Shown: positions 26,173 to 35,354 of the stretch, piece after piece
How positions within the stretch are numbered: the stretch's first letter is position 1
Layout: every line of letters starts with the position of its first letter
Source of the DNA: CAVRCT01 sp963719645
GTDB lineage: Bacteria > Pseudomonadota > Gammaproteobacteria > DSM-16500
DNA length: 64,000 nt
Direction: 5' to 3'
NCBI GenBank assembly: GCA_963719645.1
Contig: CAVRCT010000006.1
Coordinates: 62,001-126,000 of the forward strand
Made by a program: the position numbers and the translations under genes
Notes under the pieces: model-generated
Databases searched by the model: none
Seen by the model: the letters and a program-made list of their open reading frames with translations, nothing else
Told to the model about the DNA's origin: nothing

Positions 26173-27218
26173 AAAATTTATCCGCCCATGATTTAAATTA
26201 TATTCTTGAGCGGACACCCACTGTTTGGGAAGCGTTGCGCAACCAAACAATTTTTTTAACCGGCGGCACGGGATTTTTTGGGGCATGGTTATTAGAGAGT
26301 TTTGTTTGGGCGAATAAAAAATTAAATTTGAATGCAAAAATGACTGTGCTGACGAGAAATCCGGATGCATTTGCACGTAAGTGCCCGCATCTTTTTCAAG
26401 AGCCTGCGCTGGCTTTTTATCAAGGGGATGTGTTGAATTTTTCGTTTCCAGATGAAATTTTTTCGCAGGTGATTCATGCGGCGACGGATGCCAGTGCAGC
26501 GCTCAATGAGAGCAATCCTATTTTAATGTTTGATACCGTCCTGTTGGGAACTAAGCGGGTTCTAGAATTTGCCCGTCACTGTCAGGCGAAACGCTTTTTG
26601 TTGGTGAGTTCTGGTGCAGTGTATGGCCGTCAGCCGCCCGAGATCACTCATCTGGATGAAGAGTATGTGGGTTATCCGCGCGTAGAAGATTCTCGTTCTG
26701 CTTATGCCGTTGGCAAGTTCGCTGCGGAGCATCTTTGCACCTTGTACGCAAAACAATATGGTCTTGATATCAAAATTGCGCGTTGCTTTGCATTTGTTGG
26801 GCCGCATTTGCCGTTAGATATTCATTTTGCGATTGGTAATTTTATTCGTGATGCGCTAAGCGGAAATACGATTCACATTGGTGGTGATGGTAGTCCTTAT
26901 CGTTCTTATTTATACGCAGCCGATTTAGCCGTTTGGTTGTGGACGATTTTGATAGAGGGAGAAACATTGCGGCCTTATAACGTCGGTTCCGATGAAGGAT
27001 ACAGCATTGCTGAAATAGCTGAGTGGGTGGCGAAAGCGTTTGATTCGATGCCAGAGGTAACGATCGCAAAAACTCCAAATCCGCATGTATTGCCAGACCG
27101 TTATGTGCCTGGTATAAAACGTGCTAAAGAAGAATTGGGATTGCAGGTGGGCGTCAAGCTGTTGGATGCAATAAAAGCGACTAAGGCTTGGTATGAGATG
27201 AATGAAATGCATGCTTAA
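26169..27218 (+). CDS. NAD-dependent epimerase/dehydratase (extended SDR)
   Basis: 349 aa with the nucleotide-binding 'FLTGGTGFFGAWLLESF', the YxxxK pair in 'SAYAVGKFAAEH' and a sugar-nucleotide-binding C-terminal half ('IGGDGSPYRSYLYAADLA'). Placed after rfbFGH it could be the final reductase or epimerase of a CDP-3,6-dideoxyhexose (as abequose or paratose synthases are), but the family also includes 4,6-dehydratases and the substrate cannot be fixed by eye. ATGA overlap with the preceding membrane protein shows cotranslation. Confidence 0.85.
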   Translation: MKNLSAHDLNYILERTPTVWEALRNQTIFLTGGTGFFGAWLLESFVWANKKLNLNAKMTVLTRNPDAFARKCPHLFQEPALAFYQGDVLNFSFPDEIFSQVIHAATDASAALNESNPILMFDTVLLGTKRVLEFARHCQAKRFLLVSSGAVYGRQPPEITHLDEEYVGYPRVEDSRSAYAVGKFAAEHLCTLYAKQYGLDIKIARCFAFVGPHLPLDIHFAIGNFIRDALSGNTIHIGGDGSPYRSYLYAADLAVWLWTILIEGETLRPYNVGSDEGYSIAEIAEWVAKAFDSMPEVTIAKTPNPHVLPDRYVPGIKRAKEELGLQVGVKLLDAIKATKAWYEMNEMHA

Positions 27219-27252
27219 CACAAATTAGCTTAGAACGCCTTCCCCGGAGGGC

Positions 27253-27711
27253 TGACGAATCGACACGAATTTAGACAAGTAATTCCCCTTCCTCCTACGC
27301 TTTGAGTAGGAGGAAGGGGGCAGGGGTCAATGGCACTAGCTTAAGAACTGTCGTCCCGGAATTTACTGGCGCTTAATGAGCGCTTTTTGCGAATTTAGCG
27401 CCAGTTAATGTCCGGGATCCATTTTGCTTAAAGCATATAAGTTAAAAGCAAGAGGGCGATAAATTGAAGATGGATCCCGGACATTAAGTAGCTCTAAACG
27501 AGCAAAAGGCGCTCGTTAAGAGCTACTAAATTCCGGGACGACAGTTCTTAAGCTAGTGCCATTGGGGGCAGGGGTAGGAGGTTGGTTTTAAAATATAAAA
27601 ATAAAAAAACGCTTTCTTAATTTTTCCCTCCTACCCCTGGCCCCTTCCTCCCATTTTAAAAGGCAAAATGGGAGGAAGGGGAAATTACTCATCTAAATTC
27701 GTGCCGATTCG
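27253..27711. repeat. Outer palindromic element hosting a second one
   Basis: Arms near 27253 (GACGAATCGACACGAATTTA, then CCCCTTCCTCCTACGC) and ending near 27711 (TAAATTCGTGCCGATTCG) are inverted copies. Between them sits an inserted element (27328-27564). Together they fill most of the 730-bp gap before the ThDP-enzyme gene. Confidence 0.75.
27328..27564. repeat. 237-bp palindromic element with 11-bp flanking direct repeat
   Basis: Ends CAATGGCACTAGCTTAAGAA and its complement, with inner arms CCGGGATCCAT / ATGGATCCCGG. GGGGCAGGGGT lies directly before (27317-27327) and after (27565-27575), consistent with a target duplication. Confidence 0.78.
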
Positions 27712-27741
27712 CCAACCCGCAGGGGGAAGCTTTTTGCAAGG

Positions 27742-27846
27742 GTTCTAACATACAAGGTATCAAGAGCCTTTATTGAGAAGCTTAGTAAATTATCAGCAAA
27801 AGGTGGAACGTTGACAGATAGATTAGATGATTTAATAAAAGAATAA
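27742..27846 (+). pseudogene. Possible 3' gene remnant, about 34 codons
   Basis: An open frame without a start codon ends 'KGGTLTDRLDDLIKE' at the TAA at 27844-27846. It has protein-like composition and lies in no repeat family seen here. It may be the tail of a lost gene. No family is recognised, and chance is possible. Confidence 0.25.
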
Positions 27847-27948
27847 TTTACTGGGCTGAATATAGTTATTTTTTAGTTGGCCCTGTAAACAGGTGATTCT
27901 GTTAGACCGGAAAAATGCACTAACAAACGTTTTAAAAGAGGATAAACA

Positions 27949-29760
27949 ATGATAAAAGTCAGCGACTACATCGCCAATTTCTTAGTCGAAAATGGCATTA
28001 AACATGTCTACATGCTCACCGGCGGTGGTGCCATGCACATGAATAATTCATTGGGCAAACACCCCAACTTAAAAGTGATTTTCAATCACCACGAACAAGC
28101 ATGCGCCATGGCAGCCGAAAGCCACGCCCGTCTCAGCAATGAAATGCCAGTCGTCAACGTCACCACCGGCCCAGGCGGAATTAACACACTCAATGGCGTA
28201 TTTGGCGCATGGACAGATTCGATCCCCATGTTTGTTTTATCCGGCCAAGTTCGCTATGACACGACCATTGACAGCACCGGTTTCAATATTCGCCAACTCG
28301 GTGATCAAGAATGCGGTATCATTCCTTGCGTCAAACCGATTACCAAATACGCGGTCTCCGTCGATGATCCATTACTGATTAAATACCATTTACAAAAAGC
28401 CTTATTTCTCGCGAAATACGGTCGTCCAGGTCCAGTGTGGGTGGATGTTCCCATGAATGTTCAAGGTTCAATGATTGATGAAACACAATTACCAAGTTTT
28501 AATACAGATCTGTATCATCCTCGAGTTCCAACCGTTGAAACATCTGCCATCCAAATTATTTTAGAAAAAATCGCCGCCGCAAAACGTCCGGTAATTTTAG
28601 CAGGCGGCGGTGTTCGCTTGTCCGGCGCACACAGTGCATTTTTACAATTGATCGATCAACTCGGAATTCCAGTGACGACCGCCTGGAATGCCCATGATGT
28701 ATTGCATGATGATCATCCATTATATATCGGCCGACCCGGCACGATCGGTGATCGTGCAGGTAATTTTGCAGTGCAAAATTCGGATTTATTATTGGTATTG
28801 GGTAATCGTCTCAACATCCGACAAATTGGATACAATTACAAAACGTTCGCGCGCAACGCATTTAAAATCATGGTGGATATCGATCCCTTAGAAATGATTA
28901 AACCCACTATTCGCATTGATATGCCGGTGCAAGCGCATTTAGCCGATTTTTTCCAACAAATGCTAGCATTGTTAGGCAAGCAAAAAATGCCAAGCAACAC
29001 AGACTGGCAGGCCTGGTGCAAAGAACGCAAAAATCGTTATCCCGTGGTGCAAAAAGAATATTGGGAAATAAAAGAGAAAGTAAATCCATATTGCTTTATG
29101 CATGCGCTGAGCCAAGCATTGCCAGAAAATCAAATTACCGTCACTGGTGATGGCACTGCGTGTGTCACCGCATTCCAAGCGATGCAGATGAAAAAAGGCC
29201 AGCGTTTGTATACCAATTCCGGTTCTGCCTCGATGGGTTATGATTTACCCGCTGCTATCGGTGCATGTGTCGCTTCGAATTTTAAACCCATCGTGTGTAT
29301 TGCAGGTGACGGCAGTATCCAACAAAATATTCAAGAACTCGCAACGATTTCTTTTAATCGCTATCCCGTCAAAATTTTTGTGTTAAACAATAACGGCTAT
29401 CACTCGATTCGCCAAACCCAAAATAATTTCTTTGGCCAACCGTTAGTGGGTGTCGGCCCCGACAGTGGATTAGGTTTTCCAGATTTTGAAAAATTAGCCG
29501 CAGCTTATGAATTGCCTTATTCGCGTCTTGAACGTCATGCGGATATGCAAGGCGCAATTCAAGCGATGTTGCAAACAGACGGCCCCGCTATCTGCGAAGT
29601 CTTTTTAAGCTTAGAGCAACAATTCGCACCCAAGATGAGTTCAAAACGCTTGGCCGATGGCCGCATGGTGTCAAAACCGTTAGAAGATTTAGCGCCATTT
29701 TTGAGTCGTGAAGAATTAGCAGACAATATGTTAATTGATATGCTAGCAGAAGAGGTCTAG
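27949..29760 (+). CDS. Thiamine-diphosphate-dependent enzyme of the acetolactate-synthase family
   Basis: 603 aa with the three-domain acetolactate-synthase plan. The catalytic Glu is E49 in 'NHHEQACAMAAES'. The middle domain runs about 190-340 ('PVILAGGGVRL'). The ThDP/Mg motif starts at about residue 453 ('AGDGSIQQN') and ends in 'FVLNNNGY'. In polysaccharide loci such enzymes (YerE in yersiniose synthesis) add a two-carbon unit from pyruvate to a CDP-4-keto-3,6-dideoxy sugar, and the CDP-sugar genes are upstream here. An IolD-like role is an alternative. Strong AGAGG ribosome site; its stop is immediately followed by the next ATG. Confidence 0.88.
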   Translation: MIKVSDYIANFLVENGIKHVYMLTGGGAMHMNNSLGKHPNLKVIFNHHEQACAMAAESHARLSNEMPVVNVTTGPGGINTLNGVFGAWTDSIPMFVLSGQVRYDTTIDSTGFNIRQLGDQECGIIPCVKPITKYAVSVDDPLLIKYHLQKALFLAKYGRPGPVWVDVPMNVQGSMIDETQLPSFNTDLYHPRVPTVETSAIQIILEKIAAAKRPVILAGGGVRLSGAHSAFLQLIDQLGIPVTTAWNAHDVLHDDHPLYIGRPGTIGDRAGNFAVQNSDLLLVLGNRLNIRQIGYNYKTFARNAFKIMVDIDPLEMIKPTIRIDMPVQAHLADFFQQMLALLGKQKMPSNTDWQAWCKERKNRYPVVQKEYWEIKEKVNPYCFMHALSQALPENQITVTGDGTACVTAFQAMQMKKGQRLYTNSGSASMGYDLPAAIGACVASNFKPIVCIAGDGSIQQNIQELATISFNRYPVKIFVLNNNGYHSIRQTQNNFFGQPLVGVGPDSGLGFPDFEKLAAAYELPYSRLERHADMQGAIQAMLQTDGPAICEVFLSLEQQFAPKMSSKRLADGRMVSKPLEDLAPFLSREELADNMLIDMLAEEV

Positions 29761-30435
29761 ATGAAAACGTTATTAATCACCGGCGGCACCGGCGATATTG
29801 GCCAAGCGATTATTGAAAAATTCTCAACCGAGAAATTTCATGTGCTCATGCCAACACGCACCGAATTAGATTTAGAAATTCCTGCATCGATTGAGCGTTA
29901 TCTACAACATGTGCCCAACACGATTGATGTATTTGTTCACTGCGCAGGGGTCAACGTACCCAAGCCAATCGCCGAAATAGCATTGACAGATATTGAAAAA
30001 ACCATGCAAATAAACGCGATGTCGTTTTACAAAATCACTCATGAGTTAGTCAAACACAACAAAATCAATGCAAATGGTTTTATCCTCGGTGTGTCTTCTA
30101 TTTATGGTTTCCTCGCACGTAGAGGACGTTTTTCATATTCGGCTTCTAAGCATTGCTTAAATGGCATGATGAAAACATTGGCGATTGAATTAGGCGGCCA
30201 AAATATTAAAGTCAACACCGTTGCGCCAGGTTTTGTTGACACACGATTAACGCGACAAAACAATGATGAAAAAACCATTGAAGGATTTAAACGGAAAATT
30301 CCACTAGGCCGTCTTGCAGCGCCGAAAGATATTGCAGAAGTGGCTTATTTTCTCTGTTCGGATGCCAACCGATTTTTAACTGGACAAGAAATTGTGGTGG
30401 ATGGTGGCTATTCAATCGGAGGCTTTGAGCAATAA
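29761..30435 (+). CDS. Short-chain dehydrogenase/reductase
   Basis: 224-aa classical SDR with 'ITGGTGDIGQAI', 'HCAGVN', the catalytic Ser region 'GVSSIYGFLA', 'YSASK' and the C-terminal 'GQEIVVDGGYSIGG'. It begins on the base after the ThDP-enzyme stop and shares one base with the next start (TAATG), so it belongs to one tightly coupled cassette. It probably reduces the keto product made by its neighbours. FabG-like sequence does not by itself point to fatty-acid synthesis here. Confidence 0.9.
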   Translation: MKTLLITGGTGDIGQAIIEKFSTEKFHVLMPTRTELDLEIPASIERYLQHVPNTIDVFVHCAGVNVPKPIAEIALTDIEKTMQINAMSFYKITHELVKHNKINANGFILGVSSIYGFLARRGRFSYSASKHCLNGMMKTLAIELGGQNIKVNTVAPGFVDTRLTRQNNDEKTIEGFKRKIPLGRLAAPKDIAEVAYFLCSDANRFLTGQEIVVDGGYSIGGFEQ

Positions 30436-31520
30436 TGTCAAAAAATTTTATTGTTTCATCAACCAGTAAAAAATATGAAGTGATGTTTACCCAGAGCAGT
30501 GATGAATTGCTGGCTGAGTTAGCTAAATTAAAAAACGTCATTACGTTTGTCGATCAAACTATCGAACGCATGTATCCTGCGCTGATGGCGCAATTACGCG
30601 AATTTTCGCCTGTTTATGCGATTACTGCGACCGAAGAAAATAAAACATTGCGCGGTGCGGAAGAAGTCTTAACGATTTTGCAAAAACACAATGCGAGCAA
30701 GTCAACGACGATCGTGGCGTTTGGCGGCGGTATCGTACAAGACATCGTTTCGTTTGTTGCACATATTTATCATCGCGGTTTGCGTTTCATATTTGTGCCA
30801 ACCACTTTGCTTGCCATGTGTGACAGTTGCATCGGCGGCAAAACAGGTTTGAATTATAATGGTTTTAAAAACCAACTGGGTACATTCCATCCGCCAGAGA
30901 AAATTTTCATTCTGCCTGGTTTTCTTGAGACATTGTCCGATGAAGCGATTTACTCAGGCTATGGCGAAATTTTTAAATTATTGTTAATTGGTGATACTGA
31001 AGGGTATCAAGCGTTAAAAATAACCCTGCAACGCGATGGGTTTAAAAATCCAGAAGTGTTAAGCCATATTCATCAAGGACTCGTGATCAAAAAGAAATTT
31101 ATTGAAGAGGATGAGTTCGATAATGGCGTGCGCCGAATTTTAAATTACGGCCACACGTTTGGCCACGCCTTAGAGCTGGCGACGAATTATGAAGTGCCGC
31201 ATGGAATTGCGGTGGCGCGTGGTATCGACATTGCCAATTACATTGCATGGCAAAAAGGATTGCTAGCGGAGAGCGTGTATCACGATGTGCACGAATTTAT
31301 CAAAACGCATTTTCATTGTGAGATGAAGCCGCGGATAAATGCCGAGAGTTTAATCGCGCACGCGCAGAAAGATAAAAAAGTAAGCAATAGCCAAATTAAC
31401 ATGATTTTCATGGAATCAATCAGTCAATTTACGATAGAACCTGTTTTACTTGACCGACAGATGAGTGATATAGTGCACAGCTATATTAAAGGGAATCCAT
31501 ATTTGTACATGAGTGAATAG
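30435..31520 (+). CDS. 3-dehydroquinate-synthase-like sugar-phosphate cyclase
   Basis: 361 aa with the NAD-binding 'VAFGGGIVQDIVSFVA', 'PTTLLAMCDSCIGGKTGLN' and metal ligands in 'YGEIFK' and 'NYGHTFGHALE' plus the later 'VPHGIAVARG'. These are the features of AroB and its relatives (2-deoxy-scyllo-inosose synthase and other cyclases). Being inside a polysaccharide cassette rather than beside aroK, it more likely closes a carbocyclic ring on a sugar phosphate or nucleotide sugar. A duplicated true aroB is possible. One-base overlap with the SDR. Confidence 0.85.
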   Translation: MSKNFIVSSTSKKYEVMFTQSSDELLAELAKLKNVITFVDQTIERMYPALMAQLREFSPVYAITATEENKTLRGAEEVLTILQKHNASKSTTIVAFGGGIVQDIVSFVAHIYHRGLRFIFVPTTLLAMCDSCIGGKTGLNYNGFKNQLGTFHPPEKIFILPGFLETLSDEAIYSGYGEIFKLLLIGDTEGYQALKITLQRDGFKNPEVLSHIHQGLVIKKKFIEEDEFDNGVRRILNYGHTFGHALELATNYEVPHGIAVARGIDIANYIAWQKGLLAESVYHDVHEFIKTHFHCEMKPRINAESLIAHAQKDKKVSNSQINMIFMESISQFTIEPVLLDRQMSDIVHSYIKGNPYLYMSE

Positions 31521-31544
31521 GGCGATATTTTTGGAGAATAAGTA

Positions 31545-32369
31545 ATGAATAAATTGGAAAAGCAAATGGTCGCGCTTTTAAATGATTTAAAAGCCAATTA
31601 CCACGTGAGCGGAATTAAAGCAGAATTTGAAGCGGAAGGAACGCGTCTTGAAGAAGCGATGCGTTTAAAAGATGTCACCTCCCATGCTGGCTTAGGTTTA
31701 AATATTAAAATTGGCGGATGTGAAGCCATCAAAGACATGTTAGATGCGGTGAGCTTAGGCGCACAACGCATTATTGGCCCCATGGTCGAAACGCCTTATG
31801 CATTACAAAAATTTATTAAAGCCTCCCAAATTGTTTATCGTGACAATATTGAACACGTTGATTTGCTGATCAATATTGAAACTGAAACAGCTTATAAAAA
31901 TTTTGCTGAGATGTTAAAAGTGCCAGAAATTAAATACCTAAATGGTATTGTGATCGGTCGTGTTGACATGGTCGGTTCATTGGGTTTGAAGCGTGATGAA
32001 ATTAATTCCAAGCGCATTTTGGATATGTCGATAGATTTAGCGGCACGTGCAAAAGACAAAGGGTTGTCGGTTGTCGTCGGTGGCGGCGTATCGGTTGATT
32101 CCATCCCATTTTTCCAAGCCTTCCCCAAAGGTCATTTAGACCGTTTCGAAACCCGCAAAGTGATTTTCAGTTGCCCTGCAGCGATTAATAATCCTGAAGA
32201 AGCATTCATCAAAGCGGTTCAATTTGAATTAATGTGGTTGAACAATAAGCGGGATTACTATAATGCGATTGCGCGTGAAGATGAAGATCGGATTGTGATG
32301 ATGGAAAATCGGTATAAAACATCGTTGGCGAAATTGCAGGCAAAACAAGGTAATTCAGTAGAAGCGTAG
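31545..32369 (+). CDS. HpcH/HpaI aldolase/citrate-lyase family protein
   Basis: 274 aa, TIM-barrel aldolase of the class II pyruvate type. Metal ligand candidates are the Glu in 'LINIETETAY' and the Asp in 'IGRVDMVGSLGL'; 'GGGVSVDSIPFF' gives the phosphate-binding-like loop. It follows the cyclase by 24 bp with GGAG ahead of the ATG and closes the four-gene cassette. It may add or remove a pyruvate/acetaldehyde-type unit. The substrate is not deducible. Confidence 0.85.
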   Translation: MNKLEKQMVALLNDLKANYHVSGIKAEFEAEGTRLEEAMRLKDVTSHAGLGLNIKIGGCEAIKDMLDAVSLGAQRIIGPMVETPYALQKFIKASQIVYRDNIEHVDLLINIETETAYKNFAEMLKVPEIKYLNGIVIGRVDMVGSLGLKRDEINSKRILDMSIDLAARAKDKGLSVVVGGGVSVDSIPFFQAFPKGHLDRFETRKVIFSCPAAINNPEEAFIKAVQFELMWLNNKRDYYNAIAREDEDRIVMMENRYKTSLAKLQAKQGNSVEA

Positions 32370-32404
32370 CCCGGGTGCAATCCAATAGGCGTCAAGCTAA
32401 GGAA

Positions 32405-32515
32405 AATGTAGGGTGGATTAGGCGCCTTTTGCCGTAATCCACCTTATCAAATTGCTGCAGCTTGGTGGATTACGACGCAAAAGGCGCGTCTAATCCACCC
32501 TACATTTTCCTAAGC
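32405..32515. repeat. REP/BIME palindrome pair (GTAGGGTGGATTA type)
   Basis: GTAGGGTGGATTAGGCGCCT and its inverted partner (GCGTCTAATCCACCCTAC) face each other across about 35 bp. Same family as the arrays flanking the RAYT gene at 60.7 kb. The rest of the 480-bp gap holds an element B fragment (32590-32740) and about 100 bp without recognisable content. Confidence 0.85.
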
Positions 32516-32846
32516 ACCTATAGAGTGAAAGCATTCTAAGCAAAATTACCTTAGCTTGACGCTCACGGATGAAGTTCTTTGGGAGTGCTGAAGAAAGGGC
32601 TTGTTGTCTTGAGTGCTTAAGAAAGAGCTGTCATCCTGAGTGCTTTTTGCTCCGAAGGATCTCCCGCAACTTACTGATGTTTAGCTAAAGATATTTCTAA
32701 GCATGTCGCTGCTGCATAAAGAGATCATCACAAATCAAATTCCACGACTCTCTTTTCTGGTGGGAGAAGACTAGGAAAAAGAGTGTTTATGGGATGATGG
32801 GTGAAAGAGAAAAATATCCAATAACAAGGAATAGTTATCAAACCAA

Positions 32847-35354
32847 ATGTTAACGAATGCAAATACACTTAATGCTCAGCCTGAAGCGCATGAGCAACAC
32901 CCAAATAAATTTTTTATTGCTTATTATTTCATCTCAAGCATTGGTATAGCCGCCATTTTTTACCGGCTTGGTACACTGTTAGGCGAACATGTTGGCAGGA
33001 CTTTCCATCGGCTGACTCAGTTCAACGACTGGGCGATGTATTGTCTCAATGCTGACAAGCCTGCGCAAATAATGGGTTATTTATTTTCTGCATCTGCATT
33101 ATTCCTTTATTATTTTGTCGCGCATTTGTTTTTTAATTCAGGGCTTCGTAGTGAACCTCTCTTGCAAAGTCGGTCTACCAAAGTAGAAAAAGGTATTTTG
33201 TTACTTTTAAATTTGAGTGCGGGCGTTTCAATTTTTATTTTCAATGATCTTAGTTATTGTGCAGGCGCATTGATTTTTTGGACTGCTATCCTTATTTTTC
33301 CATTTTTGAATCCACGCAGTTATCGTGTTTTGAGTTGGACGATACTTTGCCTGACTCTTTCATCATTGGTTTTTTTAATTGTGCAGCCTTATCGTACCAG
33401 CTCGAATTTATTAGTTAGCAATGACTATATGGATATACCCGAATATACTCTAATGGCTAAACATCAGTATATTGACAATATCCATTTTATTAACCAATAC
33501 CGTATTGGCGGGTTGAAAAAATTTGATCCACGCGCATCTTCGGTTTTTCCTCAATTAGTTGCTGAGCATGATTATATTAAATTGACTTATACACCAGCCC
33601 TTTCGCAATACATGAAAGCGCATCGATTTGAATTCTCCTATGATAAAAATACGAAGGGAATTTTTGTGCATGAAAAATTTAAACTTGAACAGAAAAACTC
33701 ACTTGATCAAGTAGTCCTGAAGGATGCTGAGAGTCGTTCAATCGAAAAATATTATAAATTTAATAATTCACTCTCTAACCGAGCTTATTCGGAAACGGAA
33801 AGAGAGTTTATTAAAAAAAATACCTATGAGTTTTTTAACCAAACTATTGCAGGGCATTATTTTCATCATCATCATGCCTTATTAGGCGCAATTAACGAAT
33901 ATAATTTAGGAAAATCGAGCACCAATATTTCTTATATCTATGGTTGGCTAAATACCGTGACGCTAGCGAAAATATTGAGCCATCATTCGATTGTTTCATT
34001 TGCAAATTACATTAAATTAACTTATCTGTTTTATCCCTTTTATTTTTTTCTGGTTGCACTTGTGGCGTTTATTTTATTTCGCAATATTTATTATGTTGCA
34101 CCGATACTCGTTTTATACGCTGCTAGTCTGACCTTCATCAGTTTCGAATCGATTCATATTGCGCCGGGTTTTAATCCAATGCGCCATTTTTATGACATGC
34201 TTGTTTTGTTGGGTTGGTATGGGTACTTGTTTGCGAAACGAAGAAATCTGTTTTATTTTGTTGCGGCTGCATTTTGTAGCGTAATGGCATTTTTGGCAGA
34301 CCGTGAATTTGGTCTGTTCATAGCATCAGGATTCTTTATCGCAAGTTTTATTAATTTTCACAATCGACGAAAAATCAAATCAATTGAAATGCTTTTTTGG
34401 CTACTCGGTGCGTTGTCATTAGTGGCTGTTCCCTTTTTTATTAAAGTGGGCAAAAGCGCTAGTTTAATTTATTCATTGATCGGTGTTTCGACTCCTGGAA
34501 TTGAGTTCAATGAGATGGGGGCCTTGCTCTGTTTGTTATGCGGAGGATATGCTTTTATATTTCTGAAGCGGTGGCAAGATAATCGCTGGAAGTTTGTGGC
34601 ATTGTATTTGCTGATTTATGCACAGGCTGGATTGATTTACTATGTCTGGTATTCAGAGCCTGGGCATTTATTTGTTTTTGCGGCAACGTGGATTTTATTA
34701 TTTGCTATTTTATTCCGCGAAATGTTTCATTATTCTTTTCTGGCTGCGAAACAACTACCCGTACTGTGCCTCATCGCCATTTTTTCATTTAGCTTTATGT
34801 TTATACCCTCAGCGGTGACTTATTTCATTGCTCAAAGGACATTTTTAAGAGTGTTTAATGATCACCGTACTTATTATTGGGATATGCCAACAGCTCAATT
34901 TGTTACAACCATGGATCCTGCGCCATTTAAAAATGCAATTGATTTAATTCATCATTATTCACATGAAAATGGTATTTATATTATTTCAAAATACGATAAC
35001 TTTTTACCGTTTCTTGCCGAACGCTATAGTGAAATGCCTTTTTTACAAATGGATTTATCCTTGGTCACTTCTAAGGAAGTGACAATGGCAGCGCAAACTA
35101 TTTTAAAAAATCATCCAACTTATCTTTTTGTGGATTCCGATATTCAAAGTTCACGCTATGGAGATTTAATTTGGCCAAATGACTCAATTAATGCGAAGAT
35201 TCTAAATGTAAGTGCATTGAGCTATGGTCGATTCTTGGTTTTAAGAAATCTCACTAAAGTATTTGACCTAGTGAGTGCGCATTATCAGCCTATTGCTCGG
35301 GGTCAGTTGATTACTGTATATCGAGCAATAGACGACCAGAATGATTCTACTTAA
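32847..35354 (+). CDS. Large membrane protein, paralogue of the 23677 gene
   Basis: 835 aa, with the same topology as its paralogue: helices in about 25-190, a soluble domain at about 195-360, a second helix cluster at about 395-665 and a soluble C-terminal domain. Motifs 'NDYMDIP', 'RIGGLKKFDPR', 'SYIYGWLNTV', 'DREFGLFIASG' and 'ISKYDNFLPFLAERY' align with it. It is probably a GT-C-like transferase for a polysaccharide side branch. It ends convergent with the GT2 gene at 35351, the two stop codons overlapping, which suggests the pair works as the counterpart of the gtrB/831-aa module. The ribosome site is weak. Confidence 0.8.
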   Translation: MLTNANTLNAQPEAHEQHPNKFFIAYYFISSIGIAAIFYRLGTLLGEHVGRTFHRLTQFNDWAMYCLNADKPAQIMGYLFSASALFLYYFVAHLFFNSGLRSEPLLQSRSTKVEKGILLLLNLSAGVSIFIFNDLSYCAGALIFWTAILIFPFLNPRSYRVLSWTILCLTLSSLVFLIVQPYRTSSNLLVSNDYMDIPEYTLMAKHQYIDNIHFINQYRIGGLKKFDPRASSVFPQLVAEHDYIKLTYTPALSQYMKAHRFEFSYDKNTKGIFVHEKFKLEQKNSLDQVVLKDAESRSIEKYYKFNNSLSNRAYSETEREFIKKNTYEFFNQTIAGHYFHHHHALLGAINEYNLGKSSTNISYIYGWLNTVTLAKILSHHSIVSFANYIKLTYLFYPFYFFLVALVAFILFRNIYYVAPILVLYAASLTFISFESIHIAPGFNPMRHFYDMLVLLGWYGYLFAKRRNLFYFVAAAFCSVMAFLADREFGLFIASGFFIASFINFHNRRKIKSIEMLFWLLGALSLVAVPFFIKVGKSASLIYSLIGVSTPGIEFNEMGALLCLLCGGYAFIFLKRWQDNRWKFVALYLLIYAQAGLIYYVWYSEPGHLFVFAATWILLFAILFREMFHYSFLAAKQLPVLCLIAIFSFSFMFIPSAVTYFIAQRTFLRVFNDHRTYYWDMPTAQFVTTMDPAPFKNAIDLIHHYSHENGIYIISKYDNFLPFLAERYSEMPFLQMDLSLVTSKEVTMAAQTILKNHPTYLFVDSDIQSSRYGDLIWPNDSINAKILNVSALSYGRFLVLRNLTKVFDLVSAHYQPIARGQLITVYRAIDDQNDST

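Noticed and set aside
30435..31520. Housekeeping aroB
   Set aside because: Possible by sequence, but its one-base coupling to an SDR and aldolase in a sugar locus makes a specialised cyclase more likely; kept as an alternative only.
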